A DNA stretch of 64,000 nt from an uncultured Bacilli bacterium (GTDB lineage Bacteria > Bacillota_I > Bacilli_A > RF39 > UBA660). Position numbers and translations under genes: made by a program. The stretch covers positions 151,381-215,380 of the forward strand of contig CAKOZD010000001.1 of assembly GCA_934131175.1 (NCBI GenBank), read 5' to 3'. The notes beneath the pieces are model-generated. The model saw nothing but the letters and a program-made list of their open reading frames with translations, was not told the DNA's origin and ran no database searches. Below, piece after piece: positions 54,753-63,418 of the stretch. Numbering within the stretch: the first letter of the stretch is position 1; each line of letters opens with the position of its first letter.

Positions 54753-56474
54753 ATGGATAAAGAGGAAATTCAATTTAGCATTTATAAAATTTCTAAACAG
54801 CAGATATTAGATAATTTAGATAATGTTGATGAAACAAATAGCACAGAAGAATTATTGGAAAAATTATTATTTTATTTAGAATGTTATATAAATAAAAGTG
54901 GTGGGAGAGATCATGTTAAGAAAAACGAGAAAAATGGATATTATATATTTTTTATAAAAAGTAGAAGAGAGCCAATTTGGAAGTCATTGATATTAAATTT
55001 GATGGAAATGACCGAAGAAAATGAAACAATATTTAAAATATTTAATGACAGTTCTTCATATATAATTTTTAAAATAGTTGCTGATGAAATATATGTTATG
55101 ACAGGTGGACATGGAAGTAATTATATATCTAAATTTATTGAAAAAAATTTTGGATTATATTTATTACCTAAATTAATACAAAGAAATAACCCAGTTTTAA
55201 AAAGAATTGTAGAAAATAATACTAGTGGGAATAATTTAACAACTAGAAGAGTTACAAAAAATATGAGTAGTTTAGTTGCTGAAAGTAATATTGGTAGCAT
55301 ATATAAGGAACTTTCAATACAAATATCTAATGAACTTGCTCCTAAATTGGGTATTCCATTAGAAGAAAGCAAAAAATTAATAGGTGTATCAAGTGGAGAT
55401 TCCTTTGTTATAAGAAAAAGCATATCTATTAAAATACTTGAAAATGTATTAAATACTTTGTCTGAACTTTCAAAAAAAGAAGATAACTTTATTCTAAATT
55501 ACTTTGTACCTGCTGAGAAAAAAAGAAAGAAAAAATCAGATTTGAACAATTTGTTATATGATTGTATTTTGAATAATAATATAGAATCATTTGAAGTTAT
55601 AGCTGATGATATTGAAACGTTTTACTTTTCGTCAGATAAATTTATCATAAAAAATAATGATAGTATAATAATGGAAAAAGAAGAACCAATTAGTTTTGAT
55701 GATTTAATTAGTTTAATGGTAGAACAATGTAAGAAAAAAATGAGTATCAATTTTATAAAGAATTTTTTAAATTCCACGTATTTATCAACTCTAGATGATA
55801 ATGGACACACAATTATTCCACAAACAAAGATTATTACATTAATACGTGGTTGTTTAGAAATTGAAAGTGATAGCTATTATTTATTAAATGGTGAATGGTA
55901 TGTTTTTGAGGATTCTTATTTTGATATGTTAAATCAACAATATAAAGACATTTGCAATATAATTTTAAGCAAAGATGATAGCATTATAAAAACGTTTAAT
56001 TTGAAAAAGAATGAAAAATGTGAAGATGATTACAATGAAACCTTTAAAAAATCTGATGATGTTATTTTTGCTCATAAAAAAAATTTTAAAAATGTTGAAA
56101 TAGCAGACTTGATTTTTTGGGATGATGATTCGATTTATTTAATGTGTAATAAAAGTGAATTTAATGGACCAGGAATGCGTGATTTAGAAAATCAAGTATT
56201 TACTTCATCCTCAATAATAAGTAGAGCTAGGGATAATGAAACTAATATTTTAGAACAATATTATGATAAATTAAATGAAGAAGATAAAAAAATTATTTCT
56301 AAAAATGAGTTTAAAGATATGTTTAAAAATAAAAAAATAATATATGTTTTAGGCTTTAATGAAAATTTAAAAATAGATACTAGATCAGTTTATTGTCAAT
56401 ATTTGTTAAAAGAAATTTATCAAAACTTGCTATATAATAGTATGGAATTAATGTATATTAATTATAAACTTTAA
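54753..56474 (+). CDS. TIGR04141-like (DUF6119) sporadically distributed protein
   Basis: A 573-residue soluble protein. The pattern agrees with the TIGR04141/DUF6119 group seen in defence islands: a segment IYVMTGGHGSNYI then FGLYLLP near 110-135, NNLTTRRVTKNMSSL, DSFVIRKSISI at about 218, LLNGEWYVFEDSYFDML at about 380, DDYNETF, and a C-terminal IADLIFWDDDSIYLMCNKS followed by LENQVFTSSSIISRA, which parallels the CDLL...VK...SSLSHLFxQ end. No enzymatic motif is clear. GTGAGGTG precedes the ATG. Own leader and terminator. Confidence 0.55.
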   Translation: MDKEEIQFSIYKISKQQILDNLDNVDETNSTEELLEKLLFYLECYINKSGGRDHVKKNEKNGYYIFFIKSRREPIWKSLILNLMEMTEENETIFKIFNDSSSYIIFKIVADEIYVMTGGHGSNYISKFIEKNFGLYLLPKLIQRNNPVLKRIVENNTSGNNLTTRRVTKNMSSLVAESNIGSIYKELSIQISNELAPKLGIPLEESKKLIGVSSGDSFVIRKSISIKILENVLNTLSELSKKEDNFILNYFVPAEKKRKKKSDLNNLLYDCILNNNIESFEVIADDIETFYFSSDKFIIKNNDSIIMEKEEPISFDDLISLMVEQCKKKMSINFIKNFLNSTYLSTLDDNGHTIIPQTKIITLIRGCLEIESDSYYLLNGEWYVFEDSYFDMLNQQYKDICNIILSKDDSIIKTFNLKKNEKCEDDYNETFKKSDDVIFAHKKNFKNVEIADLIFWDDDSIYLMCNKSEFNGPGMRDLENQVFTSSSIISRARDNETNILEQYYDKLNEEDKKIISKNEFKDMFKNKKIIYVLGFNENLKIDTRSVYCQYLLKEIYQNLLYNSMELMYINYKL

Positions 56475-56498
56475 ATTTATTAAAAATACGAAAAAATG

Positions 56499-56527
56499 CA
56501 AATAGAATAGTTTCTATTTGTTTTTTT
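56499..56527 (+). terminator. Intrinsic terminator after the TIGR04141-like gene
   Basis: Nine-base stem CAAATAGAA / TTCTATTTG, loop TAGT, seven T. The rest of the 270-base gap up to 56744 holds only the repeats and promoter listed next. Confidence 0.88.
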
Positions 56528-56662
56528 GTATATTTAGAATAGACTGAATATTTAAAAGTGATGTTAAAGAATTATAATTTGATATATGTAATAGTACTTT
56601 TTGTTATTATATACTTCATTGCCTTAATTAACTGAAACGTTAAAAATGAAAATGATTAAAAA

Positions 56663-56686
56663 ATGTAGTATATAATGTAGTATATA
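56663..56686. repeat. Tandem 12-base direct repeats upstream of fic
   Basis: Two perfect head-to-tail copies of ATGTAGTATATA, immediately upstream of the fic promoter; candidate regulator site. Confidence 0.6.
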
Positions 56687-56690
56687 AAGA

Positions 56691-56719
56691 TTAAAAAATA
56701 TATTAAGATATGCTATAAT
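56691..56719 (+). promoter_or_regulatory. Promoter of the fic gene
   Basis: Extended -10 TGCTATAAT (56711-56719) with weak -35 TTAAAA at 17-base spacing. Confidence 0.55.
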
Positions 56720-56744
56720 TGTAAGTGAATAGGAGGTATAAATT

Positions 56745-57590
56745 ATGAGTGAAAGAGAGTTGGATTCGAGTGTTAATGAATATGAAGAAAAATATAAATC
56801 TAATAATTATGTAAAACAATTGCAATGGGATATGGCTATTGGACTTCAAGAAGTAGATAATTTAAAACCTTCTAAATATTTAGAAAAATTATTAGAAGAA
56901 GAAATAGAAGGGACTTTAACAATAGAAGAAGTAGAAAAAAAATTAAAAGAATATTACATTGAAAAAGAAAATAAAAATGAGATAAATCATAGTGAATTAG
57001 AATGTGATTTTGTATCTGCTAGAATAGTTGAATTATTAAATAAAGATAATTTTAATTTATCAGTTGATTATTTGAAATATGTTCATAAATTTTTATTTCA
57101 AGATGTTTATGAATTCGCTGGTGAATTTAGAAAAATAGATTTTTCTAAACACGAAAAAATACTTAATAATGATTCAGTAGCATATGGAGATTGTACTACT
57201 TTAAATCAATCACTTGAATATGATATATCAAAAGAATTAGAAAAAAACTATAAGGAAATGAGTATAGTAGAAGTTATTAATAACATAACTAAATTTTCTT
57301 CTAGTATATGGCAAGTACATCCTTTTAGAGAAGGAAATACTAGAACAACGGCATTATTTATTGAAAAGTATTTAGTTAGTTTAGGTTATAACGTAGATAA
57401 TAGTTTATTTAAAGATAAATCAGTTTATTTTAGAAATGCACTAGTTAGAAGTAATTATTTTAATAATTATTTAAATATAAAAGAAGATAATAGTTATTTA
57501 ATTAAATTTTATGAAAATCTATTATTAGGTAAAAATAATAATTTACATTCAAAAGATTTAATTGTAGAAGAATTGTTTGATAAAAAGTAA
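56745..57590 (+). CDS. Fic-domain protein with VbhA-like N-terminal region
   Basis: A 281-residue Fic protein, normally an AMP-transferase that modifies target proteins. The active site is complete: HPFREGNTR at 192-200, with the phosphate loop region and catalytic His192. Residues about 25-72 (DMAIGLQEVDNLKPS, EIEGTLTIEEVEKKLKEYY) resemble the VbhA antitoxin domain, so toxin and antitoxin may be fused in one chain; the inhibitory (S/T)xxxE(G/N) motif was not found with confidence. Strong AGGAGG ribosome-binding site. Stand-alone cassette. Confidence 0.88.
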   Translation: MSERELDSSVNEYEEKYKSNNYVKQLQWDMAIGLQEVDNLKPSKYLEKLLEEEIEGTLTIEEVEKKLKEYYIEKENKNEINHSELECDFVSARIVELLNKDNFNLSVDYLKYVHKFLFQDVYEFAGEFRKIDFSKHEKILNNDSVAYGDCTTLNQSLEYDISKELEKNYKEMSIVEVINNITKFSSSIWQVHPFREGNTRTTALFIEKYLVSLGYNVDNSLFKDKSVYFRNALVRSNYFNNYLNIKEDNSYLIKFYENLLLGKNNNLHSKDLIVEELFDKK

Positions 57591-57645
57591 TTAATCTATT
57601 TAGATATATTAGTTATGCGAGGAAAAAGTATAATTAACTTTTGCA

Positions 57646-57672
57646 AGGACACTGTCAATTTTGATGGAGCCC
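57646..57672 (-). repeat. Possible relict insertion-sequence end
   Basis: Read on minus, GGGCTCCATC then AAAATTGACAGTGTCC resembles the terminal inverted repeats of ISL3-type elements, which begin GGCTC/GGTTC and have a GTCAA core. It is single, with no transposase, and is more GC-rich than its surroundings. Confidence 0.3.
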
Positions 57673-57719
57673 TATTTTTCTTTTTCTGAGAAAATAGAAT
57701 CTGTTAGAAAATATAAGTA

Positions 57720-57728
57720 TGGTATAAT
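57720..57728 (+). promoter_or_regulatory. Extended -10 promoter of the HipA-like gene
   Basis: TGGTATAAT, 28 bases before the start; weak -35. Confidence 0.5.
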
Positions 57729-57755
57729 AATATATAGAAAAGGAGATGAATTCCT

Positions 57756-58943
57756 ATGAAATGTACTTTAATGAATAAAAATAAAGAAGTAATGCTAACA
57801 GAATATGATTCTGCAACAGGAGTATTTACTAAGATTTATGATGTTTATAATATTGATTATGCTCCGTATATTTTAAAAAGTTTTTATAAAAATGAAGATG
57901 TTAATGATACTTCTTTAAGAACTAATTTAAGTGAATGGTTTAAGGGAAGAGGAATACCATCTTGGAGAGATAAGTTAGACTTATTACTACATAGACTTAA
58001 TATTAATGCCCCATGTGAATTATTAGATAAAGCCTTTGGATTATCTTTATCAGATCAGTATTGGCTAAAACCAGTAGATTCTAATATTAAATATGAAGAT
58101 ATTAATTTCTTTGATAATGACTTTGATTACGCTGAATTTATGGAAGCATCACTTTCTAAAAACAGTAAGATGATTCATAATGCTACATCTTTGAAAACGC
58201 CTAATAATACTACAGATGGTATGTTAAAAAAAGCTTGGATTATTGAAAATGGTACAAGATATTTATTAAAAGGTGGATATAAGAATGAAACATTACAACC
58301 GTTTAATGAAGTATTAGCAAGTGAAATATGTAAAAGACTAGGCTTTGATCATGTAGAATACACACTAGATACTTATAAAGATATGGTTGTATCAAAATGT
58401 CCTTGTTTCATAACAAAAGATACAGAACTAATTACTTGTAATCAAATAAGAAATGATATGAAAAAACATAATAGTATAGAAGATTATGAAGAATATATTA
58501 AAAAACTAGAATCAGAAGAAATAAAAGATGCAAGAGAAAAAATAGAAAATATGTATATTTTAGATTTTCTAATTATGAATGAAGATAGACATCTTAATAA
58601 CTTTGGAATAATAAGAGATGTTAATACTTTAAAATGGTTAGATGTAGCACCAATATTTGATAATGGTCAAAGTTTAAATATTGAATACTATGATGAAGAA
58701 GAAATGCATATTATTGGTGATGGTAAATTATTTTATGAAGTTAAACCATTTGATGAAATAATTAAAGTAGTAAAAGATATAAAAAGAATTGATATAAGTA
58801 AACTAGAAGATATTCCTGAATGGTTTGATAATTTATTACATGAGTATCAAGATATAACAGGATACTCAGATAATAGAATTAATAAACTATGTATTTTATT
58901 AAATAGACAGATAAATAAATTGAAGAAATTAATAGAAAAATGA
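57756..58943 (+). CDS. HipA-like Ser/Thr kinase
   Basis: A 395-residue kinase of the HipA/PI4K-like fold. ATP-binding lysine is in YLLKGGYKN (Lys172); the catalytic loop MNEDRHLNNFG (residues 274-284) has Asp277 and Asn281; the metal-binding aspartate is in APIFDNGQS (Asp302). The N-terminus (LSEWFKGRGIPSWR, FGLSLSDQYWL) is that of Firmicutes HipA-domain proteins rather than E. coli HipA, and no HipB-type helix-turn-helix partner gene is adjacent. Activity on tRNA synthetases or other targets is inferred from the family. AAAGGAG ribosome-binding site. Confidence 0.82.
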   Translation: MKCTLMNKNKEVMLTEYDSATGVFTKIYDVYNIDYAPYILKSFYKNEDVNDTSLRTNLSEWFKGRGIPSWRDKLDLLLHRLNINAPCELLDKAFGLSLSDQYWLKPVDSNIKYEDINFFDNDFDYAEFMEASLSKNSKMIHNATSLKTPNNTTDGMLKKAWIIENGTRYLLKGGYKNETLQPFNEVLASEICKRLGFDHVEYTLDTYKDMVVSKCPCFITKDTELITCNQIRNDMKKHNSIEDYEEYIKKLESEEIKDAREKIENMYILDFLIMNEDRHLNNFGIIRDVNTLKWLDVAPIFDNGQSLNIEYYDEEEMHIIGDGKLFYEVKPFDEIIKVVKDIKRIDISKLEDIPEWFDNLLHEYQDITGYSDNRINKLCILLNRQINKLKKLIEK

Positions 58944-58945
58944 TT

Positions 58946-58973
58946 AGAAGTTAATATTAATTTCTTCTTTTTT
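58946..58973 (+). terminator. Weak terminator after the HipA-like gene
   Basis: Short stem AGAAG / CTTCT around a 13-base loop, then a T-run. Confidence 0.5.
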
Positions 58974-59005
58974 GGTGGACATAAGCCAAAAAATGACAAT
59001 TTTCG

Positions 59006-59014
59006 TGATATAAT
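59006..59014 (+). promoter_or_regulatory. Extended -10 promoter of hsdR-hsdM
   Basis: TGATATAAT, 31 bases before the hsdR start; no clear -35. Confidence 0.5.
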
Positions 59015-59044
59015 TGAAATATATGTTGATTGGTAGGTGTAATG

Positions 59045-61801
59045 ATGGGAGTATATGAGAGTGAAGCAAGACTAGAAGATCGTATGATAGATCAACTTGT
59101 AAAGCAAGGTTATTCTAAGGTAGTAATAAATGATGTTAATGAATTAGAACAAAATTTTAGAGAACAAGTCAATATTCATAACAAAATAGAACTTAAAGGT
59201 AAAATTTTAAGTGATAAAGAATTTGAAAGATTAATGGTTAAAATATCTGGTAAAGGTGTCTTTCAATCAGCAAAAGAATTAAGACAAAAGCAAGATATTC
59301 AAAGAGATGATGGTAGTATTGTTTATATTGAATTATTCAATACAAAAGATTGGTGTAAGAATATATTTCAAGTAACTCATCAAACTACTGTTGAAGGAAA
59401 ATATACGAATAGATATGATGTAACTATTTTAATAAATGGATTACCTTTGGTTCAAGTTGAATTAAAACGTAGAGGTATTGATATGAAAGAAGCCTTTAAT
59501 CAAATTAAGAGATATAAAAGGCATTCATACCAAGGCTTATATAAATTTATTCAATTATTTGTAATAAGTAATGGGGTAGAAACTAAATATTTTGCAAATG
59601 GAGATCAAGAGTTAAATTATGGATTTACTTTTTATTGGACTGATATAAATAATGATAGAATTAATAACTTAGAACAATTTTGTGTATTTTTCTTAGATAG
59701 ATGCCATATAGGAAAAATGATAGCAAGATATATGATTGTTAATGAAACTGAAAAAATGTTGATGGTAATGAGACCTTATCAAGTATATGCAGTTGAAAAT
59801 ATTGTATCGCGTGCACTAGATACAAGCAATAATGGTTATGTATGGCATACAACTGGTTCTGGAAAAACTATTACTTCATTTAAAACAAGTCAAATTTTAT
59901 CTTTAGAACCATCTATCAATCAAGTATTCTTTTTAGTAGATAGAAAAGACTTGGATAAACAAACTTTAGATGAATTTAACAAATTTGATCCAGGTTGTGT
60001 TGATATGACTAATCAAACTGATAAATTGATAGAACAAATTAAAGACAGTTCTAAACCATTAATTATAACTACAATCCAAAAAATGGCTAACGCTTGTACT
60101 AATCCTAAATATGCACATATTATGGAAAAATATAAGGATTTAAAAACAGTATTTATAATAGATGAATGTCATAGATCACAATTTGGTGATATGCATAAAC
60201 AGATTTCAAAGACATTTAGTAAAGCACAATACTTTGGATTTACTGGTACACCTAGATTTAAAGAAAATCCATCACAAGATGGTAGAAGTACTGCTGATAT
60301 ATTTGAAAAATGCTTACATACATACCTAATAAAAGATGCTATTAAAGATGAAAATGTATTAGGATTTAATGTTGATTATATAAAATTTATGGAAGTAAAT
60401 ACAGGTGCATTAGAAGAAGATGTTATGGTAGAAGGCATAGATACTGATGAAGTATTTTTAGCAGATGAAAGAGTAGGTTTAATTGCTCAACACATTATTG
60501 AACATCATAATATAAAAACAAGAGATAGGAAATATAATGCATTATTTACTGTATCTTCAATACCTCTATTAATAAAATATTATGATGCTTTTAAAAAGAT
60601 AAATCACAATTTAAAAATAGGAGCAATATTTACTTATGGAGCAAATGAAGATTTAGATAAAAATCCAGAACATTCAAGAGAAGTATTAGAAAGATATATG
60701 GAAGATTATAACAAAATGTTCAACACAAATTTCTCTACTCATAATTTTGATGGTTATTTTAGAGATATATGTAAAAGAATAAAAAATACAGAAATTGATA
60801 TAGTTATAGTTGTTAATATGTTATTGACTGGATTTGATGCTAAAAGATTAAATACTTTATATGTTGATAAACCACTTAAATATCATGATTTAATTCAAGC
60901 GTTTTCAAGAACAAATAGAGTTGAATCTGACACAAAACCATTTGGGAACATAGTTTGTTATAGAACTACTAAAGCTAGAGTAGATGAAGCTGTTAAATTG
61001 TTCTCTCAAACTGACAGTATTGACACCGTAATAATGGCACCATATGATACTTACCTAGATAAGTTTAATAAAGCTGTAGATAAGTTGTTAGAAATTACGC
61101 CAGTAGTAGAAAGTGTTGATGAACTAGAAAGAGAAGAAGATATAAAAGAATTTATTTTAGCATTTAGAGAGGTTGCTAAAATACTTGTTAGTTTAAAAAC
61201 ATTTAATCAATTTGATTTAGATAATGATGATACTGTTATTAATACTCAAATGTATGAAGATTATAAAAGTAAATATTATGAGTTATACAGAAAAATTTCT
61301 AATGATAAGGAAAAAAGTTCAATTCTAAATGATGTTACATTCTCACTAGAACTAATTCAAACTGATAGAATTAATGTTTCATATATACTTAATTTAATTA
61401 GAAATGTTGATTTAACAGATGAAGAACAAAAGAAACGTGATATTGCAGATATTGAAAGTAAATTAACAAATATTACAGATGATGAATTATTCTTAAAAGC
61501 AGATTTAATTAAGAGTTTCTTAAAATCTATATTACCTGCACTAAAAGAAGATGATTCAATAGATGATGCTTTCAATGAACATATGAATAAAGAAAGAGAA
61601 AAAGAAATTGAAAAATTTGCATTAAATAATAAAATTAATTTGGATAAGTTAAATGAAATAATTAATGAGTATGAATATAGTAGTATTTTCCCAGATAAAG
61701 AAATAAACGAGGCTATTGATATAGATGATTATTGGGAAAGAAGAACTGTAAAAAATAAAGTAAAAGAATTTATTAAAAATATATTTAAGAAATTTTTATA
61801 G
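59045..61801 (+). CDS. hsdR: Type I restriction enzyme R subunit
   Basis: Motor and nuclease subunit of a type I restriction system, 918 residues. Nuclease motif in PLVQVELKRRG (about 135-143); helicase motifs: Walker A in HTTGSGKTITS (about 268-275), DECHRSQFG (about 373), GFTGTPRF, LLTGFDAKRLNTLYVDK and QAFSRTNR. C-terminal helical domain with lysine-rich end. ATG 59045 gives better spacing to AGGTG than ATG 59042. hsdM follows after nine bases. Order R-M here, with S inverted, is unusual. Confidence 0.95.
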   Translation: MGVYESEARLEDRMIDQLVKQGYSKVVINDVNELEQNFREQVNIHNKIELKGKILSDKEFERLMVKISGKGVFQSAKELRQKQDIQRDDGSIVYIELFNTKDWCKNIFQVTHQTTVEGKYTNRYDVTILINGLPLVQVELKRRGIDMKEAFNQIKRYKRHSYQGLYKFIQLFVISNGVETKYFANGDQELNYGFTFYWTDINNDRINNLEQFCVFFLDRCHIGKMIARYMIVNETEKMLMVMRPYQVYAVENIVSRALDTSNNGYVWHTTGSGKTITSFKTSQILSLEPSINQVFFLVDRKDLDKQTLDEFNKFDPGCVDMTNQTDKLIEQIKDSSKPLIITTIQKMANACTNPKYAHIMEKYKDLKTVFIIDECHRSQFGDMHKQISKTFSKAQYFGFTGTPRFKENPSQDGRSTADIFEKCLHTYLIKDAIKDENVLGFNVDYIKFMEVNTGALEEDVMVEGIDTDEVFLADERVGLIAQHIIEHHNIKTRDRKYNALFTVSSIPLLIKYYDAFKKINHNLKIGAIFTYGANEDLDKNPEHSREVLERYMEDYNKMFNTNFSTHNFDGYFRDICKRIKNTEIDIVIVVNMLLTGFDAKRLNTLYVDKPLKYHDLIQAFSRTNRVESDTKPFGNIVCYRTTKARVDEAVKLFSQTDSIDTVIMAPYDTYLDKFNKAVDKLLEITPVVESVDELEREEDIKEFILAFREVAKILVSLKTFNQFDLDNDDTVINTQMYEDYKSKYYELYRKISNDKEKSSILNDVTFSLELIQTDRINVSYILNLIRNVDLTDEEQKKRDIADIESKLTNITDDELFLKADLIKSFLKSILPALKEDDSIDDAFNEHMNKEREKEIEKFALNNKINLDKLNEIINEYEYSSIFPDKEINEAIDIDDYWERRTVKNKVKEFIKNIFKKFL

Positions 61802-61810
61802 GAGGATGTT

Positions 61811-63370
61811 ATGTCAAGAGAAGAAAAACAACAATCACAACAAGCAGAACTTCAAAAACAACTTTGGAGTATTGCTAATTCCCTAAGGGGAAATATGGAT
61901 GCTAATGATTTCAAAAATTATATCTTAGGATTAATATTCTACAGGTATTTATCTGAAAATCTAGTTAATTACGTTGAAAATGTAATGTTAAGAAATAAAA
62001 TGAAATATGCTGATATGTTTAAGGATAAGGAACAAGCACAAGAGTTTAAATCTGATTTAATAGAGGAAGAAAATATAGGCTATTGTATTGAACCAGAGTA
62101 TCTATGGAGTACATTAATTGATAACATTAAAACTGGTAAGTTTGATATTTCAATGCTTGCTAAAGCAATTAATGTTATCTCAGAATCTACTTTAGGTAAT
62201 GAATCAGAAGATGATTTTGAAAATTTATTTGAGGATATGGATTTAAACAACTCTAAATTAGGTAGAGGAGAGGCAGAAAGAACTAAACTAATTTCAACTA
62301 TTATGTTAAAAATAGATGATATAGACTTTCATCATGAAGATGCTGAAATTGATGTTTTAGGAGATGCATATGAATACTTAATTTCAAACTTTGCAGCATC
62401 AGCAGGAAAGAAAGCAGGAGAGTTCTATACACCACAACAAGTATCAAGAATTCTTGCTAAATTAGTTACGTTAAATAAATCAAAACTTCAAAGTGTATAT
62501 GATCCAACTTGTGGATCTGGCTCATTACTGTTAAGAGTAGGTAAAGAATGTAAGGTAAGTTCATACTATGGACAAGAATTTAATTCTACAACTTACAACT
62601 TAGCTAGAATGAACATGTTATTACATGGAGTTTCATTTAAACATTTTGATATTAAAAATGATGATACTTTAGAAAGACCTAGACATTTAGATATGAAATT
62701 TGATGCAATAGTTGCTAATCCTCCATATTCTGCAAATTGGAGTGCTGATCCAAAGTTTATAGAAGATGAAAGATTTAGTGCCTATGGTAAATTAGCACCA
62801 AAGTCAAAGGCAGATTTTGCTTTTATTCAACATATGATATACCAATTATCAGATAACGGAACTATGGCAGTAGTTCTTCCTCATGGAGTTTTATTTAGAG
62901 GAGCATCAGAAGGAGTAATTAGAAAATATTTAATTGAAGAAAAAAACTATTTAGATGCAGTAATTGGATTACCAGCTAATATATTTTACGGAACAAGTAT
63001 TCCAACTTGTATATTAGTATTTAAAAAATGTAGAGAAAATGAAGATAATATTTTATTCATTGATGCATCAAAAGATTTTGAAGCTGGAAAAAATCAAAAC
63101 AGATTAAGAGATGAAGATGTTGATAAAATTATTGAAACTTATAAAAATAGAGTTGAGATAGAAAAATATTGCCATGTTGCTCCAATGTCTGAAATAAAGG
63201 AAAATGAATATAATTTAAACATTCCTAGATATGTAGATACTTTTGAAGAGGAAGAAGAAATAGATATTAAAGCTGTTCAACAAGATCTTAAAGACATAGA
63301 CAAACAAATAGCAGAAGTAGATAAAGAACTTAATGTTTACTTAAAAGAATTAGGCTTAGAAGAATTATAA
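61811..63370 (+). CDS. hsdM: Type I restriction enzyme M subunit
   Basis: Adenine-N6 methyltransferase, 519 residues. N-terminal helical domain (WSIANSLRGNMDANDFKNY), then GEFYTPQQVSRILAKL, SAM-binding DPTCGSGSLLLR (about 230), and the catalytic NPPY in AIVANPPYSANW (about 301). C-terminal coiled coil. Needs an HsdS partner for target choice. AGGAGG precedes the ATG. Confidence 0.96.
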   Translation: MSREEKQQSQQAELQKQLWSIANSLRGNMDANDFKNYILGLIFYRYLSENLVNYVENVMLRNKMKYADMFKDKEQAQEFKSDLIEEENIGYCIEPEYLWSTLIDNIKTGKFDISMLAKAINVISESTLGNESEDDFENLFEDMDLNNSKLGRGEAERTKLISTIMLKIDDIDFHHEDAEIDVLGDAYEYLISNFAASAGKKAGEFYTPQQVSRILAKLVTLNKSKLQSVYDPTCGSGSLLLRVGKECKVSSYYGQEFNSTTYNLARMNMLLHGVSFKHFDIKNDDTLERPRHLDMKFDAIVANPPYSANWSADPKFIEDERFSAYGKLAPKSKADFAFIQHMIYQLSDNGTMAVVLPHGVLFRGASEGVIRKYLIEEKNYLDAVIGLPANIFYGTSIPTCILVFKKCRENEDNILFIDASKDFEAGKNQNRLRDEDVDKIIETYKNRVEIEKYCHVAPMSEIKENEYNLNIPRYVDTFEEEEEIDIKAVQQDLKDIDKQIAEVDKELNVYLKELGLEEL

Positions 63371-63375
63371 AAATC

Positions 63376-63418
63376 AAAAAAGGATTTATACAAACATATT
63401 TTGCATAAGTCCTTTTTT
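63376..63418. terminator. Bidirectional terminator between hsdM and the inverted hsdS
   Basis: Fourteen-base stem (63376-63389 with 63405-63418, one G-U) with A-run and T-run on the two arms; covers the hsdS stop codon. Confidence 0.85.
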
